Below are positions 52,265 to 60,803 of a stretch of DNA of 64,000 nt, in pieces. Source of the stretch: Phascolarctobacterium_A succinatutens_B (lineage in GTDB: Bacteria > Bacillota > Negativicutes > Acidaminococcales > Acidaminococcaceae); NCBI RefSeq assembly GCF_958453765.1, contig NZ_CAUDZA010000002.1, positions 62,001 through 126,000 of the forward strand, in the 5' to 3' direction. Every line of letters starts with the position of its first letter. Within the stretch, counting starts at the first letter, position 1. Under the pieces are notes generated by a model, which worked only from the letters and a program-made list of their open reading frames with translations, was not told the origin of the DNA and searched no databases. The position numbers were made by a program, and so were the translations under genes.

Positions 52265-53259
52265 GCAATGATGCCAAAACAAAAGAAAAAATGCGTATAG
52301 CGGTCTTTTGCGGCCTGTGCATCCTGCTCGTTGCAGGCATCTTCGTGAGCATCGGCAGCGGTACGGTGAGCCTTTCCGTGAGCGAAACATGGGCGGCGCT
52401 GCTGGGCGAGGCCGATGCTGACACCGATCGCATTGTGAACCTCATCCGCCTGCCCCGCACGATTGTGACAGTGCTGGTGGGTGCTAACCTGGCTTTGGCA
52501 GGCTGCAACCTGCAGGGCGTGCTGCACAATCCGCTGGCAGACCCCGGTATCATCGGCGTGAGTGCCGGTGCGGGCCTGTTTGCCATGATTGTCATGCTGA
52601 TTTTCCCGGAACAATCTGCTATGGTGCCGCTGGCAGCCTTCGTCGGCGCCGTGCTTTCCACAGGCATCGTTTTTTTCCTGGCGTGGGAAAAGGGCATCAA
52701 CCCGCTGCGAATGATTCTGGCGGGCGTGGCAGTTGCCACCTTCTTCGGCGGCGGTATGGCGGCGCTGAACGTATTTTACAGTGACAGAATCCAAGGCACG
52801 GTTATGTGGATGGCCGGCGGTTTTCAGGGGCGCAGCTGGGGGCATGTGGAAATGCTTTTGCCTTATAGCGCGATTGGTATTATCGGTACGATTTTGTGTG
52901 CGCGTTCCCTAAATGCGTTGCAGTTGGGTGATGAGCTGGCCAAAAGTTTGGGCGTGCGCGTTATGCGCATGCGCACTATTTTGATCTTTCTTTCCGCGCT
53001 GCTGGCGGCGGTTTCCGTAAGCGTGGCAGGCATGCTGGGCTTTGTGGGCCTCATCGTGCCGCACATCATGCGCCTGTTAATCGGCAGCGACCACGAATAC
53101 CTGCTGCCCTGTGCGGCGATTGCCGGCGGTGCGGTGGTAACACTGGCTGATACGGCGGCAAGAACGCTTTTCAGTCCGCTGGAAATTCCTGTGGGCATCT
53201 TCATGTCCTTCATCGGCGGTCCGTTCTTCTTGTATCTGCTGAAACGGAGGATGCGTTAA
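52261..53259 (+). CDS. FecCD-family ABC permease
   Basis: 332 residues, about 10 membrane helices. BtuC/FecCD fold: RLPRTIVTVLVGANLALAGC, GVLHNPLADPGIIGVSAGAG, GRSWGHVEMLLPY, and the ATPase-docking loop LGVRVMRMRTILIFLSALLA; VGLIVPHIMRLLIG is diagnostic. Homodimeric permeases of this type import iron-siderophores, haem or cobalamin. Starts within the stop of the binding-protein gene. Confidence 0.94.
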   Translation: MSNDAKTKEKMRIAVFCGLCILLVAGIFVSIGSGTVSLSVSETWAALLGEADADTDRIVNLIRLPRTIVTVLVGANLALAGCNLQGVLHNPLADPGIIGVSAGAGLFAMIVMLIFPEQSAMVPLAAFVGAVLSTGIVFFLAWEKGINPLRMILAGVAVATFFGGGMAALNVFYSDRIQGTVMWMAGGFQGRSWGHVEMLLPYSAIGIIGTILCARSLNALQLGDELAKSLGVRVMRMRTILIFLSALLAAVSVSVAGMLGFVGLIVPHIMRLLIGSDHEYLLPCAAIAGGAVVTLADTAARTLFSPLEIPVGIFMSFIGGPFFLYLLKRRMR

Positions 53260-53262
53260 GCT

Positions 53263-54066
53263 ATGAATATCCCGACATTACATACACAAAAAATTACTCT
53301 GCGCTACGGCGAGCATACGATAATCAGGGACCTGACGCTGGATATTTCCCAGCCGGAGATTGTGACGATTATCGGACCGAACGGTAGCGGCAAATCGACG
53401 CTGCTGAAGGCACTCTGCCGCCTGCTGGAGCCTGCGAGCGGTGCTGTTTATCTGGATAGTAAGGATATCAACAAGATGTCTACGGAAGAGGTGGCGCGCA
53501 CACTGGCAGTAATGGCGCAGAGTGCGAACGCTCCCGGAGGCACGACGGTGGAGGAGCTGGTGTGCTACGGACGCATGCCGTACCGTAAATTTTTCGACGG
53601 CCTCAATCAGGAGGACCGTCTGGCGATTGAGGAGGCGCTGGAGTTTACCGAGCTGGGACCGCTGCGTACGCGCCTTGTGCATACACTGAGCGGGGGTGAA
53701 CGTCAACGCGCGTGGCTGGCCATGGCGCTGGCGCAGAAGCCGAAGATTTTGCTGCTCGATGAGCCTACTACTTATCTGGACGTGCATCATCAGCTGGAGC
53801 TGATGGAGCTTGTTGTGCGCCTGCATAACGAAATGGGCCTGACGGTTATCATGGTGCTGCACGATTTGAACCATGCGGCGCGCTACAGTGAGCGATTGAT
53901 TGCGCTGAAAAAGGGCACCATCATGGCAGACGGACCTACGGACGAGGTGTTCACGCAGTCTGTAATTGAAGAGCTTTATGATGTGAAGGCTGTGATCATG
54001 CGTGTCGAGGCCAACGGGACGCAGTACCCCGTGTGCTTTCCGTATAGTGTAGAGGAGCATGATTAA
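53263..54066 (+). CDS. ABC transporter ATP-binding protein, FecE/BtuD type
   Basis: 267 residues; GGAGGATGCG precedes the ATG, 3 bases after the permease stop. Walker A GPNGSGKSTLLKAL, signature LSGGERQRAWLAMALAQ, Walker B LLLDEPTTYLD, H-loop VLHDLNHAAR. Energises uptake by the preceding permease. Its end runs into the ChaN-like gene, so the unit continues. Confidence 0.94.
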   Translation: MNIPTLHTQKITLRYGEHTIIRDLTLDISQPEIVTIIGPNGSGKSTLLKALCRLLEPASGAVYLDSKDINKMSTEEVARTLAVMAQSANAPGGTTVEELVCYGRMPYRKFFDGLNQEDRLAIEEALEFTELGPLRTRLVHTLSGGERQRAWLAMALAQKPKILLLDEPTTYLDVHHQLELMELVVRLHNEMGLTVIMVLHDLNHAARYSERLIALKKGTIMADGPTDEVFTQSVIEELYDVKAVIMRVEANGTQYPVCFPYSVEEHD

Positions 54067-54067
54067 G

Positions 54068-54925
54068 ATGAATAAATTTATGAAAACAATCGCTCTTAGC
54101 ATGGCAATGTTGTGCCTGTGCGCAGGTGCCGCAGGTGCGGCGCAGTTCAGCGATGCGCAGAGCGGTAAAAATTTAACAGCAGCGCAGCTGGCAAGTAAGC
54201 TGCAAAAGTATGATGTAGTCTTCTTTGGTGAATATCATGACCAAAGTGAAATACACCAATATGAATTAGAGCTTTTGAAGGCAATGTATAAGGCAAAAGG
54301 CGAGAAACTGGCCTTATCCATGGAAATGTTTGAGGCAGATAATCAGGATAAGCTGAATAAATTTCTGGCAGGTACTATGAGCGAAGAAAATTTTCTCGCT
54401 GCAAGCCGCCCCTGGCCTAATTACGGCACGGATTATGCTCCGCTGGTAAATTTTGCCAAAGAAAAGAAAATGCCCGTTATTGCCGCTAACGTACCGCGCT
54501 TTTTGGCAGCGCACGTAGCGAAAAACAACGCTTCGACGGAGGGCGTGGAGGCGCAGTATCAGCAATGGCTGCCCAAGCATACCTATGCTCCCGAGGGCGC
54601 GTATAAGGATAAATTCTATGCGCAGATGAGCTCGCCGGCAGCTCCGATGAAGATGCCGCCAGCGCGTTTAGCAGCAGTTTATGCGGCGCAATGCCTGAAG
54701 GATGACAAGATGGCCGAGAGTATTGCTGCGTTTGCCGACGCACATCAGAATATGCAGATTTTGCATATCAATGGCTGCTTCCATTCCGATGCGCATCTGG
54801 GTACAGCGCAAAAGCTGGAAGCTTTGCGTCCTGAGCTCAAGGTTGCCGTAATCACACCGCTGGAGCGCAAACAGAAGGGCGAAAAGCCTGCGGGTGATTT
54901 TGTCGTATGGTTCGACAGAAAATAA
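54068..54925 (+). CDS. ChaN-like haem-binding exported protein
   Basis: 285 residues from the ATG at 54068 (GAGGAG at 54051); ATG 54059 is too close to that site. Signal peptide at residues ~1-22 ending AGAAGAA, without a lipobox. PF04187-type fold: VVFFGEYHDQSEIHQYELELL and ALSMEMFEADNQ near the start, NGCFHSDAHLG near the end. Campylobacter ChaN is an iron-regulated haem-binding lipoprotein. Position between the Fe/haem ABC genes and a TonB-dependent receptor supports haem or tetrapyrrole handling in the periplasm. Confidence 0.85.
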   Translation: MNKFMKTIALSMAMLCLCAGAAGAAQFSDAQSGKNLTAAQLASKLQKYDVVFFGEYHDQSEIHQYELELLKAMYKAKGEKLALSMEMFEADNQDKLNKFLAGTMSEENFLAASRPWPNYGTDYAPLVNFAKEKKMPVIAANVPRFLAAHVAKNNASTEGVEAQYQQWLPKHTYAPEGAYKDKFYAQMSSPAAPMKMPPARLAAVYAAQCLKDDKMAESIAAFADAHQNMQILHINGCFHSDAHLGTAQKLEALRPELKVAVITPLERKQKGEKPAGDFVVWFDRK

Positions 54926-55021
54926 ATTCTTCCGATATTTTTTTATCCGTTAGTTAGCAGTTGCTGACTTTACGGGTGTGAAATATACCATAAAAAAACA
55001 AGTAGAAAAAAGAGGTGCATT

Positions 55022-57031
55022 ATGAGAAATTTAAACAAAAAGAAGATAGCATTACTTACTGCCTGTGTTGTCAGTGCAGTTGGCCATATGGCATTTGCTG
55101 CGGAGGCAGATAATTACGATGAATACAGCGGTGCGGATTACGTTGTGACCGCAACCAAGACACAGCTGGAGAAAAAAGAGGTTCCGCAAAGCGTTGAGGT
55201 TATTACCCAAGAGGATATCAAAAATACTGCTGCTTATAACGTGCGCGATGCCTTGCGTTTTGCAACTAACATTGATGTGCAAGAGGTTGGCATGACCGGC
55301 AATGTGGTTATGGTTCGCGGTATGGAAAGCAAGCATACGTTGATTTTGGTTGACGGTCGTCGTATGGCTGCCGAAAACACCGGTTCTACAATGAATGCCT
55401 ATGAGCTGAGCCGTATCAATCTTGCAGATGTAGAACGCATTGAAGTTATTCGTGGCAATGGTTCTGCTTTGTATGGTAGCGATGCTATGGGTGGTGTTAT
55501 TAACATCATTACAAAGAAAGCCAACCAAGAGCATGCAAGTATCGGTGCTCATACCGGCACTAAAGAAATGGGTACAAACTTCTATTATTCTTCCGGACGT
55601 CAAGGCAAAGTAAGTGTAAAAGCCAGCGGCGGTATTGAAGATGTCCGTAAAGAGGTTAGCGGCTATTACAATAAAACCAAAGGTTATGATACTAGCAGCT
55701 CCAATATGTATGGACCTCGCCGTTTCTTAAATCTTGGTTTTGATTATGCCTTTGATGCTAACCGTGGTCTTGCTTTAGATTTGAATTTTATGCGTGAACA
55801 GTTCACCAGTAATAGCAGTGAAGGCACTGACAAAGGTGTTTATAATTATGATAACAACCGTTCCGATTATGCTTTGACCTATTATGGCAAGGATAATAAA
55901 AACGATTATAATCTGCGTATGTATTACAATACATTAAAGAAAAGCAACGTAACAAACGAAAATAATGCTATTACCGATTTTGACCATACCTCGTATGATA
56001 CTTTGGTGTTTGAAGGCAAAAACAGCATGAAGCTGAATGATAAAAACACTATGACTTATGGCGCTGAATGGACTACGACCAATATGCGTGGTACACGTTT
56101 CGGCGGTGGCGGTGATAACAAATATAGCGAAACCTTTGCAGGTATCACTAAAGCAGGTTCTGAAAAGGATGTAGATACTTATGCTGCTTATCTGCAGGAT
56201 GAATGGAAAATTACTGATAAATGGCTGCTTATTCCTGCTGTGCGTTTTGACCATCACAATGCCTTCGGCAGTCATACATCTCCTAAAATCGGTACTACCT
56301 ATAGCTTCAGCGATAATAGCCGCTTTAAGGTCAACTATGGCAAGAGCTTCCGTGCGCCGACAGTATATGAATTGTACTCTACCATGGATAAACGCATGGG
56401 CATGATGAATGTTCAGGTATTAGGTAATCCTGATTTAAAACCTGAGAAAGCAACTAATTTCGACATCGGTTTTGAAGCAGAGCAAGGTAAATGGTCCGGC
56501 AAATTAGGTTATTATCATAATGAAATAGATAATCTTATTGATTCCGATATGTTCTACCGTGGCTATGTTCCCGGTGTCGGCATGGTTGTCAAGAGCAAAT
56601 ACTACAATGTAGGCGAAGCGGAAATCAGTGGTGCAGAAGCAGAGGTTGGTTACAATTTCAATGATAATTGGAATGTTAAGGCTACTTATAACTACACGGA
56701 TGCTAAGGATAAAACCACTAATGCTCGTCTGAATAACAGAGCAAGACAAAACGGTGTTGTCCAATTAAGTTATACTGATAATGCAGAATTGCCGTTTACC
56801 GCAACTTTGTGGTCTAAGTGGTATGTAGATTATCTGTACAAGGTTTCCAGCAATGTTAATACCTATACCTTTAACACGTTTAACTTTGTTGCAGACAAGC
56901 AAATTACTAAAAACCTGCATGTTTATGCCGGTGTAGACAATATCTTTGACAAGACCTTACCCTATGATGAAAATCATAGCTATACTATCGACGGCCGCAC
57001 CTGGCGTGTCGGCGCAGAGATGACCTTTTAA
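55022..57031 (+). CDS. TonB-dependent outer-membrane receptor
   Basis: 669 residues; AAGAGGTGC precedes the ATG. Signal peptide (residues 1-26, cleavage after AFA). Plug domain: YVVTATKTQLEKKEVPQSVE, ALRFATNIDVQEVG, MVRGMESKHTLILVDGRRM, and RIEVIRGNGSALYGSDAMGGV. A 22-stranded barrel follows, ending in the terminal phenylalanine WRVGAEMTF. GNPDLKPEKATNFDIGFE marks the receptor class of haem, siderophore and B12 uptake. Direct evidence for an outer membrane. Codon use is more AT-rich than in the flanking exb genes. Confidence 0.95.
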   Translation: MRNLNKKKIALLTACVVSAVGHMAFAAEADNYDEYSGADYVVTATKTQLEKKEVPQSVEVITQEDIKNTAAYNVRDALRFATNIDVQEVGMTGNVVMVRGMESKHTLILVDGRRMAAENTGSTMNAYELSRINLADVERIEVIRGNGSALYGSDAMGGVINIITKKANQEHASIGAHTGTKEMGTNFYYSSGRQGKVSVKASGGIEDVRKEVSGYYNKTKGYDTSSSNMYGPRRFLNLGFDYAFDANRGLALDLNFMREQFTSNSSEGTDKGVYNYDNNRSDYALTYYGKDNKNDYNLRMYYNTLKKSNVTNENNAITDFDHTSYDTLVFEGKNSMKLNDKNTMTYGAEWTTTNMRGTRFGGGGDNKYSETFAGITKAGSEKDVDTYAAYLQDEWKITDKWLLIPAVRFDHHNAFGSHTSPKIGTTYSFSDNSRFKVNYGKSFRAPTVYELYSTMDKRMGMMNVQVLGNPDLKPEKATNFDIGFEAEQGKWSGKLGYYHNEIDNLIDSDMFYRGYVPGVGMVVKSKYYNVGEAEISGAEAEVGYNFNDNWNVKATYNYTDAKDKTTNARLNNRARQNGVVQLSYTDNAELPFTATLWSKWYVDYLYKVSSNVNTYTFNTFNFVADKQITKNLHVYAGVDNIFDKTLPYDENHSYTIDGRTWRVGAEMTF

Positions 57032-57056
57032 TTAGAGTTTTGATTCCATAATATCA

Positions 57057-57094
57057 GCATACTGCTCCTTTCTGTACTTTGGGGAGCAGTATGC
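57057..57094 (+). other. Stable hairpin between receptor gene and exbB
   Basis: Perfect 12-bp stem GCATACTGCTCC/GGAGCAGTATGC (57057-57068 and 57083-57094) with a 14-base loop and no T-run. It could be an RNA-processing or attenuation element that sets different levels of receptor and Exb proteins. Confidence 0.55.
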
Positions 57095-57140
57095 ACCTCC
57101 TGTAAAAGTACGACAGCATTTGTAGATTTGTGAGGAAAAT

Positions 57141-57761
57141 ATGCAGGCAATAACAGATTTAATAATGTACTTTCAGAAGGGCGGACTGGTTATGTGGCCG
57201 CTGCTCGCCTGTTCTATAACTGTGATAGCAATCGCCATTGAGCGGTTTATATATTATAAGAGCGTGGACAGCGGCGCTGTCTTTGCCTCCCGCTATTGCG
57301 CCGCCGTGCGCAGCGGTGATTTTGCTGTGGCGACAGAGCTGGCGCACAAGGGAAGCGGTCAGTGCGCGCAGATGCTTGCTGATGTGGCGGCAATTGCAGG
57401 CGGTAAGGCAGAAAAGAGCGCCTTCCTCGAAAGCCGTGCCGGTATTTTTATGGCGACGCTGCGCGATAAGCTGGATTACCTGGGCATTATCGTAACGATG
57501 TCCCCGCTTCTGGGACTGCTGGGCACTATCGTGGGCATGATCGGTGCCTTCAGCATTTTCAACGTAGAAGCGGGTGCGCCGATGGCGATTACCGGCGGCA
57601 TCGGCGAAGCGCTGATAGCGACGGCAACGGGCTTGTGCGTAGCTATTCTTTCACTGTGCGCACATTCCTATTTCGCTCACCGTATGGACAACATGATTAC
57701 GGATATGGAGCAGTGCTTCAGCGCACTGTTGGAGGCTGAAACAAGGAGAGCAAGATCATGA
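57141..57761 (+). CDS. exbB: ExbB/TolQ/MotA-type proton channel
   Basis: 206 residues; GAGGAAAAT precedes the ATG. Three membrane helices with the ExbB core: GGLVMWPLLACSITVIAIAIER, DYLGIIVTMSPLLGLLGTIVGMIGAF, and GGIGEALIATATGLCVAI with the conserved channel Thr residues. Works with ExbD and TonB to energise the outer-membrane receptor. Overlaps exbD by 4 bases. Confidence 0.95.
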   Translation: MQAITDLIMYFQKGGLVMWPLLACSITVIAIAIERFIYYKSVDSGAVFASRYCAAVRSGDFAVATELAHKGSGQCAQMLADVAAIAGGKAEKSAFLESRAGIFMATLRDKLDYLGIIVTMSPLLGLLGTIVGMIGAFSIFNVEAGAPMAITGGIGEALIATATGLCVAILSLCAHSYFAHRMDNMITDMEQCFSALLEAETRRARS

Positions 57762-58165
57762 AGCTGCGAGATGTGCGTAACAGGAAAACGCCGCCGCTGA
57801 TGATTATCCCGATGATTGATATTATGTTCTTTCTGCTGGTCTTTTTTATGCTGAGCACGATGTATATGATTGACCTGAAAACGATTCCGGTGAAGCTGCC
57901 GCAGGCTAAAAATGCGGCGACGGATACTACGACCACCTTCGCCGTGACGATGAAGGCCGACGGCAGCATTTATCTGGGCGATGCCCAAACGGATGCGGAG
58001 GCCTTGGCGCTGCAGGCAGGCCTGGAGCAGAAGAAGAACAAAAACTTCGCCGTTGTCATCCGTGCGGAAAAGGCGCTGGAGTACGGCGAGGTGATTAAGC
58101 TGGTAGATAAGCTGAAGGGTGCAGGCGTAGCACGCTTCGGCCTGGCGACGGATGGCGGTAAGTAA
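57758..58165 (+). CDS. exbD: ExbD/TolR biopolymer transport protein
   Basis: 135 residues. One membrane helix with the essential proton-carrying Asp: PMIDIMFFLLVFFMLSTMYM, followed by a periplasmic ExbD domain (VIRAEKALEYGEVIKLVDKLK). Standard length. Two bases separate it from tonB. Confidence 0.95.
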   Translation: MKLRDVRNRKTPPLMIIPMIDIMFFLLVFFMLSTMYMIDLKTIPVKLPQAKNAATDTTTTFAVTMKADGSIYLGDAQTDAEALALQAGLEQKKNKNFAVVIRAEKALEYGEVIKLVDKLKGAGVARFGLATDGGK

Positions 58166-58167
58166 CG

Positions 58168-58950
58168 ATGAAGCAGATAGAAAAGCTGCAGGCGAAGGCA
58201 CGTCAGCGCTTTGGCTTTTGCGGTTCACTGATAATACATTTTATATTGTTCGTCGCACTGGCATTTTCGGGCGTCTTTGCTATGCAGCCGCCGGTTGCGG
58301 ATGCTGACACCGTTGTGTTCTTTGATGCTGGCGGCGGAGGCGGAGGTGGCGCCGATGAAGCTATCGCTGATGCTGCCGACGATGGCGAGGAGCAGGTGGA
58401 GGAAGTCGTGGAGGAAGAAACGATTACTCTGCCTGATGGCAAGATAGAGCATAAGCAGGTTGTGAAGCATGTAGTGAAGCATGTGCCTGCAGGTGCAAAA
58501 AAAGGCAGCGGCAGTGGCAACGGTAGTGGCAGCGGCGGCGGTCACGGAACCGGCCATGGCACAGGCAGCGGCAGTGGTATTGGTGCAGGCAGCGGCAGTG
58601 GCAGCGGTCACGGTGCGGGACACGGTAGCGGCATTGGCGACGGTGCAGGCCCCGGCATTGCACGCAATCCCAAGGTGCCTCCGCGTGTAGCCTCAACTGC
58701 GGCTCCGGTTTATCCGCAGGCGCTGCGTGATGCGGGAATCGGCGGGCGCGTTGTCGTGCGTGGGGTTATAGGAACTGACGGGCGCGTAGAAAGCGCCGTA
58801 GTAGTGCGCTCCAGCGGCAACAGCACTCTGGATAACAACGCCCTCAGCGCCTTTTACAAATGGCGCTTCAGTGCTGCCAAAAATGACGCCGGCCAAAAAG
58901 TACGCTGCTACTTCGTACAAGGCTTCCCATTTGTAATAGAATATAAATAA
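58168..58950 (+). CDS. tonB: TonB energy transducer with Gly/Ser/His-rich linker
   Basis: 260 residues. N-terminal membrane helix at ~18-38, which carries the conserved His (LIIHFILFVALAFS). An acidic segment (DDGEEQVEEVVEEE) and a basic/His segment (VVKHVVKHV) follow. Residues ~113-163 are almost only Gly, Ser and His (GSG, GHG repeats) in place of the usual proline-rich spacer. The C-terminal TonB domain is intact: PVYPQALRDAGIGGRVVVRG, LDNNALSAFYKWRFSAAKN. The linker may be flexible and could bind metal ions. Confidence 0.93.
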   Translation: MKQIEKLQAKARQRFGFCGSLIIHFILFVALAFSGVFAMQPPVADADTVVFFDAGGGGGGGADEAIADAADDGEEQVEEVVEEETITLPDGKIEHKQVVKHVVKHVPAGAKKGSGSGNGSGSGGGHGTGHGTGSGSGIGAGSGSGSGHGAGHGSGIGDGAGPGIARNPKVPPRVASTAAPVYPQALRDAGIGGRVVVRGVIGTDGRVESAVVVRSSGNSTLDNNALSAFYKWRFSAAKNDAGQKVRCYFVQGFPFVIEYK

Positions 58951-59034
58951 TAGGCTTTATAATAAGGAATTTTCACTTAAACTACGCTCAAACTATCGTA
59001 AAGCATGATAGTCTTTGCTTCGCTCAAACAAACA

Positions 59035-59362
59035 GCACACTACCCTTGGCGCTGCGCAGACCGGAACGGACGACGGGCTCGCAAGCACATCGATGTCAAG
59101 CGAACTGCGCAAGCAACGGACAGGCACAGGAATTTTTCGCTGGAGTGTTGACGCATCCTGCGGATGAACGGCACGCAAAAATCAGCGACGTGAAAAATTT
59201 TGCGAATCTAGTCGCCGGAATCCGGCGAAGCAGCCGTTAAGGGCGTTTTTTGGATACTTTTTGCCGCCCAGGGCAAAAAGTATCATAGCAACGCAAGAGT
59301 AAGGGAAGCAGGCTATACTTCGCATTGAACAAAAAGCACGTCATTCTTAGCTAGTACGTTTA
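59035..59362. repeat. 328-bp structured repeat, unit 1
   Basis: First of three direct repeats in the 1.08-kb gene-free stretch 58951-60028. The conserved core is ~256 bp (59035-59290). It has internal dyads: ACATCGATGT, CATCC-tgc-GGATG, a long pairing AATTTTTCGCTG with CAGCG-acgt-GAAAAATT, CGCCGGA-a-TCCGGCG, and a final hairpin GATACTTTTTGCC/GGCAAAAAGTATC (59253-59284). A 64-codon frame in each copy (MALRRPERTT start) has no ribosome-binding site and looks incidental. Confidence 0.88.
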
Positions 59363-59690
59363 GCACACCACCCTCGGCGTTGCGCAGACCGGAACGGACG
59401 ACGGGCTCGCAAGCACATCGATGTCAAGCGAACTGCGCAAGCAACGGACAGGCACAGGAATTTTTCGCTGGAGTGTTGACGCATCCTGCGGATGAACGGC
59501 ACGCAAAAATCAGCGACGTGAAAAATTTTGCGAATCTAGTCGCCGGAATCCGGCGAAGCAGCCGTTAAGGGCGTTTTTTGGATACTTTTTGCCGCCCTGG
59601 GCAAAAAGTATCATAGCAACGCAAGAGTAGGCAAAGCACGTCTATCCTACGCTTAAACAAACAACACATCATTCTTAGCTAGAACGTTTA
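59363..59690. repeat. 328-bp structured repeat, unit 2
   Basis: Nearly identical to unit 1 over the core (59363-59618), at an exact 328-bp offset. The loop base of the terminal hairpin is T here, A in unit 1 and C in unit 3. The ~72-bp spacer after the core contains CATTCTTAGCTAG and ACGTTTAGCACA, partly shared with the spacer of unit 1. Confidence 0.88.
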
Positions 59691-59946
59691 GCACACTACC
59701 CTTGGCGCTGCGCAGACCGGAACGGACGACGGGCCCGCAAGCACATCGATGTCAAGCGAACTGCGCAAGCAACGGACAGGCACAGGAATTTTTCGCTGGA
59801 GTGTTGACGCATCCTGCGGATGAACGGCACGCAAAAATCAGCGACGTGAAAAATTTTGCGAATCTAGTCGCCGGAATCCGGCGGAGCAGCCGTTAAGGGC
59901 GTTTTTTGGATACTTTTTGCCGCCCCGGGCAAAAAGTATCATAGCA
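59691..59946. repeat. 328-bp structured repeat, unit 3 (core only)
   Basis: Third copy at the same 328-bp offset, core 59691-59946, with isolated base changes (GGCCCGC for GGCTCGC; GGCGGAGC for GGCGAAGC). It ends ~80 bases before the NifH-like gene. The tail 59947-60028 shares GCAGGCTATACTTCGCATTGAAC with the spacer after unit 1 only in part (GCAGGCTATACTTCGCATTG). Confidence 0.85.
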
Positions 59947-60028
59947 CACAAGCGTAAGCAAGCAGGCTATACTTCGCATTGAACATCAATAATAACCCTC
60001 AATAACTATAACCCACAAGGAGAAAAAC

Positions 60029-60793
60029 ATGAGAAAAATAGCAATCTACGGTAAAGGCGGCATCGGCAAATCCACCACCACCTCCAATTTATCCGCAGCC
60101 CTCGCATTAAAAGGCTACAAAGTAATGCAAGTAGGCTGCGACCCCAAAAGCGACAGCACCAAAAACCTCATGGAAGGAAAACGCATCCCCACAGTATTAG
60201 AACAACTGAAAGCCAAAGGTGAAGCTCTTAAGCTCGAAGACATCGTTTTTGAAGGCTTCGGCGGCGTATTGTGCGTAGAAGCTGGCGGCCCCACCCCCGG
60301 CATCGGCTGCGCAGGCCGCGGCATCATCTCCGCCTTTGAAAAGCTGGCCGAGCTGGAAGCCTTTGAAACCTACAAGCCTGACATCGTCATCTACGACGTC
60401 TTAGGCGACGTAGTCTGCGGCGGCTTCGCCATGCCCATTCGCGGAGGCTATGCACGCGAGGTATTCATCGTATCCTCCGGCGAAATGATGGCCCTCTACG
60501 CGGCAAGCAACATCGCTCAGGCCATCAAAAACTTCGGCCGTCGCGGCTACGCACGCTTGAAGGGCATCATCCTCAACGCCAAAAACATTGAGAATGAGCA
60601 GGAGCTGGTAGCCAAGGCTGCTGCAGAAATCGGCACCGAGGTTGTGCAATATGTTCCGCGCAGCGGCGATATCCAAATCGCCGAAAATCAGGGCGGCACT
60701 GTCAGCGAATTTGTCAAGGATTCCCCAATGGTACAGGTGTACAACGAATTAGCCGAGCGTGTGCTGGCTATGAGTGAGGACGAAGAAGAATAG
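60029..60793 (+). CDS. NifH-like nitrogenase iron protein homologue
   Basis: 254 residues; AAGGAGAAAAAC precedes the ATG. Dimeric 4Fe-4S ATPase that donates electrons to a NifDK-like partner. P-loop YGKGGIGKSTTTSNLSAAL; cluster cysteines Cys94 (TPGIGCAGRGI) and Cys130 (GDVVCGGFAMPIR); D-loop-like CDPKSDST. The protein is shorter than Mo-NifH (~290) and no nif assembly genes (nifENB) are seen, so it belongs to the nitrogenase-like (group IV-VI) enzymes, such as those of tetrapyrrole or thioether reduction, and not to N2 fixation (inference). First gene of a three-gene operon. Confidence 0.92.
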   Translation: MRKIAIYGKGGIGKSTTTSNLSAALALKGYKVMQVGCDPKSDSTKNLMEGKRIPTVLEQLKAKGEALKLEDIVFEGFGGVLCVEAGGPTPGIGCAGRGIISAFEKLAELEAFETYKPDIVIYDVLGDVVCGGFAMPIRGGYAREVFIVSSGEMMALYAASNIAQAIKNFGRRGYARLKGIILNAKNIENEQELVAKAAAEIGTEVVQYVPRSGDIQIAENQGGTVSEFVKDSPMVQVYNELAERVLAMSEDEEE

Positions 60794-60803
60794 GAGGCAG
60801 TAC

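Noticed and set aside
59046..59896. 64-residue protein repeated three times
   Set aside because: The frames have no ribosome-binding site and their sequence (RRPERTTGSQAHRC) looks like translated structured DNA; the nucleotide dyads explain the conservation better.
59035..59946. CRISPR array
   Set aside because: Only three units of 328 bp; a CRISPR array has 24-40 bp repeats with unique spacers, and no cas gene is present.
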